From assembly GCA_946965045.2 (NCBI GenBank), contig OX337233.1, forward strand, positions 930,001 through 994,000: a stretch of 64,000 nt of DNA, in the 5' to 3' direction. Origin of the DNA: Epithemia pelagica (taxonomy: Eukaryota > Bacillariophyta > Bacillariophyceae > Surirellales > Surirellaceae). The notes under the pieces are model-generated. The model searched no databases, had not been told where the DNA came from, and saw nothing but the letters and a program-made list of their open reading frames with translations. The first letter of the stretch is position 1; each line of letters begins with the position of its first letter. The translations under genes were made by a program, and so were the position numbers. Below, piece after piece: positions 40,979 to 52,200 of the stretch.

Positions 40979-41239
40979 TGACGTAAGTTCGTGTCAGCCA
41001 ATATGCCGATTCCGATTGGCTGTGCCGGCGTGACACAATGACGCACGAAGAAAAATGAGGCCCGGACCGGATTGTCTGACACAAGCTTACGTACCACAAC
41101 GTGTGGCTCTTCGCGGGTCTTCTTTGAGTTCCATGTTGGGGTGAATGGTTCCCATTCAACGATCCCTTTGTGTGTGAGTGTCGGCCCACCACCTGGAAGA
41201 CGTAAACAGAGACATCAAAAGATTCACCAAGACATCAAA
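40979..41239 (+). promoter_or_regulatory. Promoter motifs shared by the two plastid paralogs, copy 2
   Basis: TGACGTAAG (40979-40987), TGACGCACGAAGAAA (41039-41053) and the GACATCAAA pair (41211-, 41231-) in the same order as upstream of paralog 1. The surrounding sequence is mostly unrelated, so these strings look selectively retained. Distances to ATG 41457 are about 475, 418 and 245 bp. Confidence 0.6.
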
Positions 41240-41456
41240 CCATCGCAGCAACGGCAACTCCCCCTGTGATCGATTGGCATCCATCCATCATCAACTTTAG
41301 AATCGTTTTCGCCCATCAACCGTCTCTCTTTGGATAAGTATTTCTTCTTTTGTCGGAGCAAACCGTTTGATTGAGCCTTGTTATTCAAGACAAGAACACA
41401 AGCAGCACCTTTGACTGAAATTTGCATCGCACGACAACGACAGACAGACAAACAGT

Positions 41457-42371
41457 ATGATTCTGCGAGCGGGTATTCTCCTTGTCCTTTGCGGCAGTGT
41501 TGGCCAAGCCTTTGTGGTTCAAACGGTACAACAACGACCCGAAACCTTTCTCAACAACGCCAATAGCATTCCTTTTGGCGACCGTGCCACTTCCATCGGC
41601 CATGAACGGGCCGTATCAAGCACGACCATGAATTTTCTCGAGGAAGAGTTGGCTCCACCGCTCGAATCCGACATGCAAGTAGCTCTTAACATTGATACCG
41701 TCGAACCAGTCAAGGTACAAGGAGGAGCCTTGCGTACCTGGACGACACAAGCACCCGAAGTCGAGCGCATGCTCTTGTGTATGAATACCGACGGTCCTCC
41801 CGAAGGTACGCCCCTCTTGGCCCTCGTCGAATTGCATCAAGGTCCCGAAAATACGCCCATGAAAATGCAGGTCAAGAGTGGCAAGGGAAATCTACGTCCT
41901 GTCCGTGTAGTCTTGGAGACGCCTGGATCGGGCCATTCTCTCTTTGTTCGCAATTTGGAAGAATTGGAATTTCCCATTTGGGCCAAGGTCAAGGATTGTA
42001 CGGAAGAAGCGGTCGACAAGGCGGTGCATGAAATGGGATCCCCCAAGTTGTTGCAGGGTGGTGGAGCTGTTACATCCTATCCAGTCGACCCCAATGTTTC
42101 CTGCGTCAAGGTTTTGGTCCGTACCGATGGCCGTCCCCTCCATGCTGCTGTCGAATTGGTACAAGGTCCCAATGCGGCTAGGGTGTTGCTGGAAGTCTAC
42201 ACTGAAGATGGCATTGAATGGCCCTTTTATTGCATGATTGATACACCTGGAACGGAAAATACCATTCGAGTTTGGAGTACAGGAACGGTCGAATTTCCAC
42301 TCACTGTCTGCGTCGAACCCTTCTTGGTCGAAGAAAAGGTCAAGAAGGATTCCTACTTTTTGGTCGACTAA
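41457..42371 (+). CDS. Plastid-targeted protein of unknown function, paralog 2, 304 aa
   Basis: Starts MILRAGILLVLCGSVGQAFV: hydrophobic signal, then Ala-Phe at the cleavage site (GQ-AF-VV) and a short polar transit stretch (QQRPETFLNN), so complex-plastid import is likely. From about residue 30 it aligns with paralog 1 without large gaps (IPFGDRATSIGHERAVSS against MPFADRATSVGNEKAVSS). Both internal repeats are present. The C terminus EEKVKKDSYFLVD matches except at two positions. It lies 1.6 kb downstream in the same direction, so this is a tandem duplication. The presequences have diverged and the mature proteins have not, which fits purifying selection on the mature part. Confidence 0.88.
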   Translation: MILRAGILLVLCGSVGQAFVVQTVQQRPETFLNNANSIPFGDRATSIGHERAVSSTTMNFLEEELAPPLESDMQVALNIDTVEPVKVQGGALRTWTTQAPEVERMLLCMNTDGPPEGTPLLALVELHQGPENTPMKMQVKSGKGNLRPVRVVLETPGSGHSLFVRNLEELEFPIWAKVKDCTEEAVDKAVHEMGSPKLLQGGGAVTSYPVDPNVSCVKVLVRTDGRPLHAAVELVQGPNAARVLLEVYTEDGIEWPFYCMIDTPGTENTIRVWSTGTVEFPLTVCVEPFLVEEKVKKDSYFLVD

Positions 42372-42781
42372 AAGGACCACTAAGAAGAATGGCTATACAA
42401 CAGTGACAGCAAGCAGAAAATGACCAAGATTTACCCAAACTTGTGACAAACCAATGCAAAGCAAGAGAGGGTGTGGGACGGGGGGAAAAGAGAATAGCGT
42501 GTTTGTATTCTCGGTCCACACTCTCGGTTCATCTATAATAATAAAATTGGTAGTATCGTGTACAAGAAACAACAAAAGAACAACCAAGTCAGCAGCAGTG
42601 TTTCTAAAATAATCATTGTGGTAGTTAGGATAACTCAACGCACAAGTAGCAACCAATCTACACCATTCTTTTGGTTGGTCTCTTGTTCTGCACTGTGACC
42701 AGTTTATGGTCCACGACAAGTTCTTTCACGACTCTATGGTGTGCTCAAAAACAGTTTCTTCCATTCGTGGGTGATCTGGTC
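42372..42781. other. Intergenic between convergent genes
   Basis: 410 bp between paralog 2 and the EEP gene, both ending here. Nothing else seen. Confidence 0.6.
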
Positions 42782-45430
42782 CTAGTTGTTGGAAGGTATC
42801 GAGTCGGAACCTTGAGACGACACTAACGGTTGGCTCGTTGGTCGTGAGACCAATTCAAATTGTGCTCCAATGGCCAAATGATCACTAGGATACCTCAAGC
42901 CAGGTAATTTTGTAGCCTCCAATTCACTGCCCTTGGGGATGGACAAGGTGGCCTGGCATACAAGTTGGTGGTGGTTCCCCACCGGAGACGACGACGACAT
43001 GGAAGGGCATTCAGTGGTACTCGACGAAACCTCCTCTTTCTTGACAGACGGTGTATTGTTTGATGGACTGCCAGAATGATAGAAAATGTAGTCAATGGCT
43101 CGTTGAGTGGTACTGGAACCTCGCATTTTCCATGTCGTGTAGAAACGGTCATCATTCTTTTGGTGTTGCTGGTCCGAAAAGATTTCCGTGTAGGCAGAGT
43201 CAAAGGTTCCAGACGAATGGGTACCGTCCGTGTCATTGGTGTGTCGTCCATGTCGAAGAAGATATCCAATGGCCGATTCATCGTCGTTACCGTCGCCATT
43301 CATGGTGTTGTCGTTTGTGCGAAATACGGGAGGATCGGCGTTGAAATCTCCTGCCAACACGACCGGTAATAACCAAGGAACCTTGCCTCCCTGCAATGGC
43401 TGTCCTCCTTCTGGTGGTGGTGCTTGTTGTTGTTGAGTGGAATAGTAGTAGTCGGTTTGGACCCGTTCAATTTCCTGAATCAACTGTTGTACTTGCGTCA
43501 ACCGAATTGGTTCATGAGCGGAACTGGTTCGGGATGTGGAAGTAGAAGGATTGGGCTCATTCTTCTTGTCATTGTTCCGACATGACGGATGAGGTCGTGC
43601 CGCTTTTAAATGCGTGACAGCCACCAAAATTGGTTGACGAGTCACGAGATGCTGCAAGGTCACCAACAAGCACACTTGAGTCGTACCACGGCCTTGGTAG
43701 GGGATGCGTTGAGGACGACCCAGTAATTCAAAGGTACCCGTATGCCACAAGAGGGCACATCCATCGGAATACCAACCCAAACGGACACCGGGCGATTGAA
43801 CCTTGGGACAAAAAACGCCTTGATAGCCAAACTGTTGGACCAGGAGTGGACCCAAAAAGCCACCGTATCGATCCACTTCTTCCAAGGCCAAAATGTCATA
43901 GGCTGGACGGTAGTCAGTACTGGATGGGTCGAATGGCTGCTGCTGTGGCTGCAAGCCTCCTCCCAGCAAGACTTCCAGCAACCGCCATCGTCGTACATCA
44001 AAGTCCAAGGTCACTTGTGGATAGGGAAGGGACGAAAAGCCACCATAAAAATACGACGATGACGCGTTGGTGGTGGTCGTCATACTTGTGCCATTATTGT
44101 TGATTATCCACGTGGACGAAGGAAAGGGTACCTTGGCATCCGGACCTGCCGACAAGCCTTCAGCCAATGTATTGAATTGCAAGACCGAAAAAGTCGTATT
44201 CGTATTGGCTGTAGGCCCAGTGGGGGAGTTTGAAGAAGAAGGAATGGTTTGGATATTCGCTGTATTTGTCTGTGCTGCTGGTGGTGGTGATTCCGACAAG
44301 GAGGATGGTATGGTTCGGGGCTTCCAATAGCGCGGATACAAGTTTGTATTGATGCTGGCTGGCTTGGTTTGGTGGATACCTTCCTTCTCCATGAGTTGAT
44401 CGTATTGCCATTGTCGAACCTGGCGAATTTTATCCCAGACTTGGGACGATGACTGTATGGATTGGACAGTGGCGTCAATTTGATTTTCCAAACGAATCCA
44501 ACGAGGACGTGATGATGATGCCGTTTGGGATGATACAGACGTTGACATTGTCCACGTGTCATTGGTGTGGAACTGATGGGACGCCGTTTCGGACGATTGG
44601 GACACAGACGGCCAAGATGCGACCGTACCATTGGAGGGGTTGTTGTCTTTATCGTCTTGGTCATTGCGTTCCATGCATTCATACGCCAAGGCCCCCAAAT
44701 CGTCCACGACTGAGCAATAGACATCGTCTTCCAACAAATCTTCATCCAAATAGGCATGTTGTGTTTCAGGAACGGGTAACAAGTCCGGCGTCGAGACTGT
44801 AAATAATGAGGATGACGATAAATTGGTCGAGGCTTGCACCGGTGGGGACGTTTGTGTCTCATAATTTGTATTCATCGTCATGGCCCCGTCATCCAGTGTG
44901 TAGGGGTTGTTGTTGTTGGTTGCGTGGATGCCTTGGTTGGTTTGCGGATTGTTGTTGGAGATTGGTGCAACTGGGGTGCTACAAATGGGTGGCCACGATT
45001 GTGAGGATGGTGGAGTTGATGGAGAGGAGGATACCATGGGTGGTGGAAGAGAGGAGGTGCGATTGGCTCCATCTTGAAACATGGACAAGGAGGAACCATA
45101 CAACCGTGGTTCTGGTGCATGTTGTTGTTGTTGTTGCTGTTCTCGGAAATGAATCTTGGCTCGTCTGCGTCGTTGGGAAAAGGGCTCATGGATCCCTGGG
45201 ATCCACCCAGTGGCATGTTGACGGCCAACACGTGAGTGGCAACTCCCATGTATTCTCCTGCTGGTCCATCCCTTGGGGAATTGCGTCCCCCACGAAACGG
45301 ATGGATTCGTAGTACTTGCTTCGACGCGACTCGAAGGGGTGGTTGCCACCATGGACCAATACAGCAACGAGGCAACCCACCTGCTACCACCCGTCGATGT
45401 GGCACGGTTCGAAGAAGAATCTGGAGTCAT
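42782..45430 (-). CDS. CCR4/nocturnin-like endonuclease/exonuclease/phosphatase (EEP) protein, 882 aa
   Basis: C-terminal EEP domain from about residue 410: FSVLQFNTLAEGLSA (metal-binding Asn), DILALEEVDRYGG (catalytic Glu, near 513), VAVTHLKAARPH, LAGDFNADPP (near 695), AIDYIFYHSG and YPSDHLAIGAQFEL (catalytic Asp-His, near 850). This matches the CCR4/Angel/nocturnin group, which removes poly(A) tails or dephosphorylates NADP(H). No LRR domain, which typical CCR4 has, is seen, so nocturnin/Angel-like is the better label. The first 400 residues are Ser/Thr/Gln/Pro-rich, with a Gln run (EQQQQQQHA), and begin with a mildly hydrophobic stretch that might be a targeting signal. The frame continues upstream to a GTG at 45565; ATG 45430 is the first ATG. 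Large Ser/Asn-rich inserts lie within the EEP domain. Confidence 0.88.
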   Translation of the reverse strand: MTPDSSSNRATSTGGSRWVASLLYWSMVATTPSSRVEASTTNPSVSWGTQFPKGWTSRRIHGSCHSRVGRQHATGWIPGIHEPFSQRRRRAKIHFREQQQQQQHAPEPRLYGSSLSMFQDGANRTSSLPPPMVSSSPSTPPSSQSWPPICSTPVAPISNNNPQTNQGIHATNNNNPYTLDDGAMTMNTNYETQTSPPVQASTNLSSSSLFTVSTPDLLPVPETQHAYLDEDLLEDDVYCSVVDDLGALAYECMERNDQDDKDNNPSNGTVASWPSVSQSSETASHQFHTNDTWTMSTSVSSQTASSSRPRWIRLENQIDATVQSIQSSSQVWDKIRQVRQWQYDQLMEKEGIHQTKPASINTNLYPRYWKPRTIPSSLSESPPPAAQTNTANIQTIPSSSNSPTGPTANTNTTFSVLQFNTLAEGLSAGPDAKVPFPSSTWIINNNGTSMTTTTNASSSYFYGGFSSLPYPQVTLDFDVRRWRLLEVLLGGGLQPQQQPFDPSSTDYRPAYDILALEEVDRYGGFLGPLLVQQFGYQGVFCPKVQSPGVRLGWYSDGCALLWHTGTFELLGRPQRIPYQGRGTTQVCLLVTLQHLVTRQPILVAVTHLKAARPHPSCRNNDKKNEPNPSTSTSRTSSAHEPIRLTQVQQLIQEIERVQTDYYYSTQQQQAPPPEGGQPLQGGKVPWLLPVVLAGDFNADPPVFRTNDNTMNGDGNDDESAIGYLLRHGRHTNDTDGTHSSGTFDSAYTEIFSDQQHQKNDDRFYTTWKMRGSSTTQRAIDYIFYHSGSPSNNTPSVKKEEVSSSTTECPSMSSSSPVGNHHQLVCQATLSIPKGSELEATKLPGLRYPSDHLAIGAQFELVSRPTSQPLVSSQGSDSIPSNN

Positions 45431-46222
45431 GGTCCGTGTTACAGTTTCGTCGGTTTTGTTTGAATTGCCAATCGAGGCAAAGTGTGGCCGATTCTCTTCT
45501 CCGAGTACCAGAGAGAAAGATTGACAAAGGAAGCAAGTCTCGTTCCAACGTCTTGTCCAGATCACAGCAACAGACCCAGATTAAAGACAGGGTCTCGCCG
45601 TTCAAGCCTCTCCACTTGTGTCGTGCACAATTCTCACGTTGGTGGTGAAACGATGCGGCTCGTTCCAGCTGCTGTCGTAAATGGATCAGTCGAAGAACGA
45701 CGAGCTCTTGGGAATTGTAAGTTCCTCTCCTCGTCTGGTATATGCTGGTGTTGTTGTTGTTGTCGTATCGTCGTCGTGGTTGTTGTTGTCGCCCATGGAA
45801 CGCGAACACCCCCCCAAAAAGAGAATCCTTTTCCGTGTTGAATCATCGCCCCCCAAATCACCACAAAAGGGGGTCCTGCGCGCGACTGCAGAGAGGGTCA
45901 CGACCCACGCGCGAACAGTCACGAAGGCTCAGAAATGGAGTATTCCCCATCGGTAAATGAAAAAGAAAGCAGTAGTACGGGACTGATAATTGTTTTCATT
46001 TCTACTACCTTTTTAGTCACGACTTTATACTACCGCTAGGAGTAGGAGCACCGTGCGTACCCCAAAATTGGCGTGACCGCGCCCTGGTTTCTCACTCCAA
46101 CAACAAACGAAAAGAAATGGTGCATTGACCGATGAGAGGCGATCCATGTACTCTATAGCAGCATCCCAGGATTAATACCAACCGAACGATTGTAGTCGAG
46201 AACACGACAAGAACCGCGAATC
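45431..46222. other. Divergent region, EEP / ABCA
   Basis: 792 bp with the promoters of both genes. The frames seen on either strand come from GTTGTTGTT/CGTCGT repeats near 45740-45800. No repeat element recognised. Confidence 0.55.
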
Positions 46223-49200
46223 ATGGACACTCCGAAAGAGACAACTTCTTCCTCCACACCCTCTGGTTCCTCCTCCTTCCCACCAGAGGAAGAAGAGCAG
46301 GAAGCACTGGTCGCATCGACGCAGACCCCCGCCGAACAAACCGATTCCAAGAAGGACGACAAGGACGAAGACCTGCACTATAGGGATTCGACACAAGGCC
46401 GACGACGACGACGAATCGATTCCAGTGGATATCACCACACGCCCTTGTCACTCGAGGAAGAACCGATTCGGAACGACCCGGAACTGGATGAATTGGAACA
46501 TGTTCTACTGACCCAATCCACACCGTCGCAAGAGGGACAAGAAGGAACCACGACTTGTAACAACAGCGACCAACATCCGTTCGAGACGACTCCTCCATCG
46601 GATTCTACCACGACCACCACAACGACGACTCCAAGAGGATGGAGCTTGTGGTGGAGTCAAGGAATCGCGGTAGGCACAGCCATTGCCCTTCGCAAAGTTC
46701 GAACGCCCCTTTCGACTTGCATGGAAATTTGGACTCCAATTCTGGTCATGGTCGGATTGGTCGCCTCCTTTCAATTGTCGGACAAGTTTGACATGGATGC
46801 CCAACTCTACGATGCTATAGAGTTGGATCTCACGCATTCCCTGGTCAATGCGTCCAGCGGAGCAGGACACTGGGTGTCTCTGGCCAATCATGTCATTCAA
46901 CAACAAAAAAGGCATCCTTCCCTAGCTGGACCCGAAACGTCGTCGTCGTCGTCTTTGGGTTCACAGTCCAACCATTCCAAAAGGCAATTGTGGACGGGGT
47001 TATTAGAAGACGAACTAGAGGAGAAAACAAAAGACGTAGAGGCCAAACAGGAACTAGGATCGTGGTGGTGGCAGTCGATGTTGTTTCAGGGACTGGAGGA
47101 GGAACAAGAGCGATGGGACTCCAAGTCCCAATTCCAGGAAGCACTTTACCAAAAGGACCAGTGGTTGGATTGTCTCCAATTCCTGGACTGTGGAGGATTG
47201 TTGCGAGAACATTTGCTTCACCACTACCATCCCAGTCGCTTCCTGGCAGGTTCTAGTACAACAAGCAAACAACACTCGTCACGACTCTTGCAACATCAGC
47301 CAGGTTCGCATGCATCCCAGGATCCAACAGAGGAGGACATCAACAACAAGGACCATGATCCCAACGACACACAGCAGGACGATCCTTATCGCATGTTGCA
47401 ACAATTGTACCATGAACTACAATCTCTCTTGACCCATCCTTTACCGGCTGCACCGACCTTGCAAGATTACGTCCAACTCAGTCGCAGCTTATCCACCTTG
47501 TTGCAAGTCAAAACGAGCTTGCCCAGAGTCTTTACCGACAGTCGCTTGGGACGACAATGGGGCAATTTGTTAACTTTGGGAACCATTCATGTCGTGGGAG
47601 ACCAAAAACCAAACCATCAAGCATCTCCCTCAACCTTTCCTTCGCCCGTCGTCCAGGCCTTGCTGGATTATTTGTGGACGTACTCCAATGTACCCCTGGA
47701 GATTGTGTACCACAACGACAAGGACGATTCCCACAACAGCACCTCTGCTCCCAGTCCAAGGCCCCTCTCCAACTCCTCTTCGTCGTGGCATTTGCTAGTA
47801 CGCGTCCACCCGACACAGGCCCAAGCCCTACGTTTTATTGATCGAACCCAAGGCACGGAACGCACATGGGCCTTGTTGGATGTCTCGCATATCATGGCAC
47901 CACCACAAACACAAATCTCGGACAGTCCAAAGCAATTGGAATGGAAGTATACCATTCGCATGAATACGACAACCTTGCCCAATACGGCACGCATTACCAA
48001 CTTTGTCAGCATTGGTTTGAATACACGGTATCAACGCTATTTCTTGTCCGGTTATCTCACATGGCAGCGGACCTTGAATGAATTTGCTATGCACTATTAT
48101 CATCAACAATCATCAAATGAAACGACTGCAATCTCCAATGCCATGTGCAGCGCCGACACTGCCAATGGTATTTGGTCCATGCCCATGCCCACCGCGGCCT
48201 ATCATCAAAATGCCTTTTTCTTGGCGGTTGGCTTCTTGTTGGGATTGACCATGGTCATGGCCTATTTGTACCCCATGAGTCGATTGGTCAAGTCCATGGT
48301 GGAAGAAAAGGAACTACGGCTGCGGGAAACCATGCTCATCATGGGACTCTCACCGGCCGTGTATTGGGTGGCCTGGCTCTTGTCTGCCACAATCTTGTTT
48401 GGTCTCATTGGATGGGGCATTGCCACCACTCTTACCACCAACGTCTTGTTTATGTTTTTTGGACAGGACTCCAAAGCCGTCTTGTCCCATTCGTCTCCCG
48501 CTCTGATATTGATATGGGTCTTGTCCTTTTCTACTGCCACGATTGGACTTTGCTTTTGTTTGGCCGCCCTCTTTTCCAAGGCAAAATTGGCAGCCACGGT
48601 GGCACCCATGGCACTCTTCGCCACCCTGCTGCGTAAGTGACAATGAAATGACCCTCCTACATGATTTGGGAGTGACTGACTGGGAGTGTTTGTTGTGTTG
48701 TTCCATTGACTCACTTGTGTTTCTTGGCTCAACCCTTGCTGTGCTCGCCTTTCGCATGACTCGTGTTTGCGACGTTCCCTCTCTTGTTGTTTTGAACTCT
48801 TCTCTCCTCCTCTTCAATGGGCACCACAGCTCGGTACATGTTTTTTGGGTACAACCAATACGAAGCCACCACGGCCAAAAAGGTGGCATCCTTGTTGCCC
48901 GCGACTGCCTTTGCCTTTGGAGCCGACATTGTGGCCGATTACGAATATGCCGAACTGGGTGTGCACGAATGGAATTCCAAGCAAGGGGAGTATTCGTTTC
49001 ACAATTGTATTCAGTTTTTGCTCCTGGATACGGTCCTGTACCTGGCCTTGGCCTGGTATCTGGATCAAGTTGTACCGCGTGATTATGGAGCACCGCAACC
49101 GGTCTGGTTCCTGTGTTTACCCAAATTTTGGAAACAGCAGTGGTCGTCCCTGTGGTCTTGGACCGCTACTATGGATCGGCAAGGACAAGGTCTACAGCGC

Positions 49201-52200
49201 AGTCGTTCGTTGCGGAGATCCAGGAGGCAAGTATCGGAAGAACACGAGGCGTTGGTAGCACCGTCGTCATCACCACCATCGACAAGAGAAACTTCCTCTT
49301 CGTCATCTTCCTCAACTGTCGGAGAGGACGAGGCTGATCACGAACCTGTCTTGGATCGTCAATTGATTCCTGGTATAGTGGCTCGTGATTTGTACAAGGT
49401 TTACGCCGGTAGCCACAAACGTTCCTCGTCATCCAACACTGTAACAGCCGCCGTCAATCATTTGGACTTGACCTTGTATGAGAATCAGATTACGACACTG
49501 TTGGGACACAATGGTATGTGTTACACCAGTACTGTAGTGGGAGGATTATATCTCTTGCTTTTGTTGTTGGCAGGTTGAGTTGCACCGGGATGGACCATCC
49601 CTCTTCGTGACGTTGCACTGTCTCACGGTGTCGTTTTATTCTCTTTGACAGGAGCCGGTAAAACTACAACCATTTCTCTTTTAACAGGTCTCTATCAACC
49701 AACGAGTGGTGACGCTACGATATACGGCCATTCCATTACGGACAATGTGGCGGCGGCCCGACAATCCATTGGTATTTGTCCCCAACAAAATGTCTTGTTT
49801 GATTCCTTGACTGTGCAGGAACACATTTTCTTTTTCCAAAGACTCAAAGGCCTTGTACCCAGCGCCGAGGGAGCCCGTCGTATGGCTCAAGATATTGGAT
49901 TGCAAGACTTTTTGCATGTGGCATCGAGCGCTTTGTCGGGAGGGAACAAGAGGAAACTTTGCGTTTTGGCAGCGCTTAGTGGGAACCCCAAATTCGTGGT
50001 GCTGGATGAGCCGACCAGTGGAATGGTAAGTCGTTGCTCCTTAAGCTTTTCCCACAGTGTTTGTTCCGACTATGGGACTGGACATGAGTCTCACCAGCTG
50101 CGTTCCTCGTTTGGTCGGTCTACCATTGCGCCTTTTTCACTCTTGTCTGTTTTTTGTTTCGCTTGGTTACTGCTCTCCTCGTTAGGACCCTGGTGCGCGC
50201 CGCAAAACCTGGGAAGTCCTTCGAAAACGCCGCCTTGGGCGATCGATCTTGTTGTGCACTCACTTTATGGATGAAGCAGAAATATTATCGGATCGCATTG
50301 CAATTCTTAAAGCGGGACAACTTCGGTGTTCTGGTTCGCCATTGTTTTTGAAGAAGCGATTTGGAGTTGGTTATAATTTGACAGCACTAATGGAACTCGG
50401 GAAACCTCAATCCCCTGTGTTAGATGGCCGTATTCTCGAGGAGGCAAAGGAGGACATTGAAGCTCAGGTAGTGCAAACTCCAAGTCCAGTGATCACGGGA
50501 CAATTGTCAATGGGACAGGCAGCCGAACAGCTACTTTCACTGGCACAGATACATGTACCGCGAGCGGAAATTGAAAGAATAGGCGGAAAGGAGATAACAA
50601 TTCGACTTCCTTCTGACAACGAAGCATCATTTCCGCAACTATTTGACGATCTGCAGACGCAAAGAAGTAATCTGTCTATTGGAGCATTGGGTGTTGAGAA
50701 TGCGTCTTTGGAGGAAGTATTCATTCAACTTGCCGATGAAGAAGCCAACGATACATCCGACAGTACCAACGATGAAGAAGAATGTCACGAAGTTGATCTC
50801 GCACACGCAATAGATTCGGATGAGAGGATCCAGACTTTGGCGACATCCCCAACAACATCTGCAGGCTTTGTAACGCAAATTGGGCTACTTTATTGGAAGC
50901 GTGTAGTCTGTCAGCGCCGCGATCTAAAGGGTCTTTTCTTTGCTGTGGTTGTGCCCGTTTTGTTGGTGGCCCTGGCACTCATCATCTTGACGATTACACC
51001 GCCCGTTGTGGGACCGCCGATTGAGCTGTCTCCGAATTTGTATTCATCGTCAAACGTGGGGAAATCAACCATGACGGATGTTATTGTAGGAGGAGGCATT
51101 TCAGCAAAGCGTCCCACTGACACTGAATCTACGTATAAAGATCTTCATGATTGGTCACTGGATACTTATGACCATCTCAACTTCGATCGACGACAGGAAG
51201 ATATTTCGTCTCATATGGTGTCACTGACACTTCTGGACAGCATCAATGCGCATGATCATTACGAGCGTTATGGAGCGTTGGCCTTGAAAGATAGGTTGAA
51301 CATCAGTATTACTGTTGACTGGTCCATTGTTTATGAAGAAATGAAATATCTTTTCCAGATTTGGAATGGTACCAGCACTAACAGCACTGACCCTGAACCT
51401 GTCGATATCACAGACTCAGTGAAGACATACTTGGCACCAACATTGCACAACATAGACAGTACGGAAGATGGTTTGTTGTTTCATTTTCAGTCAACACCAC
51501 AAGATTTTGATGGATTATGGAAAGTTCTCAAGTTTTCCCAATTGGTGAAAGGGAACGGCGATCCCTCAGCTAATTCAACCACAATGCACGTCGAATCTAT
51601 TGTGTTGTATGAGTCTGAAGGTATCCTCACTGTGTCGAACATGACGGTAAAAAGCGGTTCTTTGGTACTTGCAGACCACAAGACAGTGAACTTGTCCCTT
51701 TTCTCGGACCGGTCAGTGCCATCTGAAAGCATGGCGTACCATTTTCACGTTAATACTCAGACAACTATTCTTCACAATGCTTCTTCTGCGCATGCAGTGG
51801 CTGCGTACTACCAACACTACATGGAATTTCTTTTCAAGAAATGTACTGCCCAATCCTCAAGTCGGTTGGTGGCTGAGAACTACCCACTGCCTCTTACTAC
51901 GCAACAAAGTTTGGAGGTGAAAACTGTGCTCAGTGTTCTAGCATCGATGTTCATTCTCATCCCCTATTGCCTGATACCGGGGTTTTTTGTGGTTTACCTG
52001 GTGAAAGAGAAATCTTCCAAGTCTAAGCACTTGCAGCTTGTCAGTGGCACGGACTTGACGGCCTACTGGATCTCTAGTTATCTGTTCGACGTGTCAAGAT
52101 TCAGCATCTTGACAGTTCTTGTTATGCCTGTGTTTCTACTTTATGGGCAAGATTCTGCCCAGGTTTTTGTCGGTTCTCCGGAGGCTTTCCTATGCACGGC

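Larger units (their letters stand above)
39860..41456. other. Region between the plastid paralogs
   Basis: 1597 bp. An A-rich GAAAAAAAAGAAGAAAC stretch follows the first stop. A weak minus-strand exon candidate lies at 40324-40770. The final 480 bp repeat the promoter motifs of paralog 1. No RNA gene seen. Confidence 0.55.

Noticed and set aside
44104-44862. 252-codon minus-strand frame overlapping the EEP gene
   Set aside because: Out of frame with the EEP coding sequence; made of Arg/Pro/His repeats typical of a shifted Ser/Thr-rich frame.
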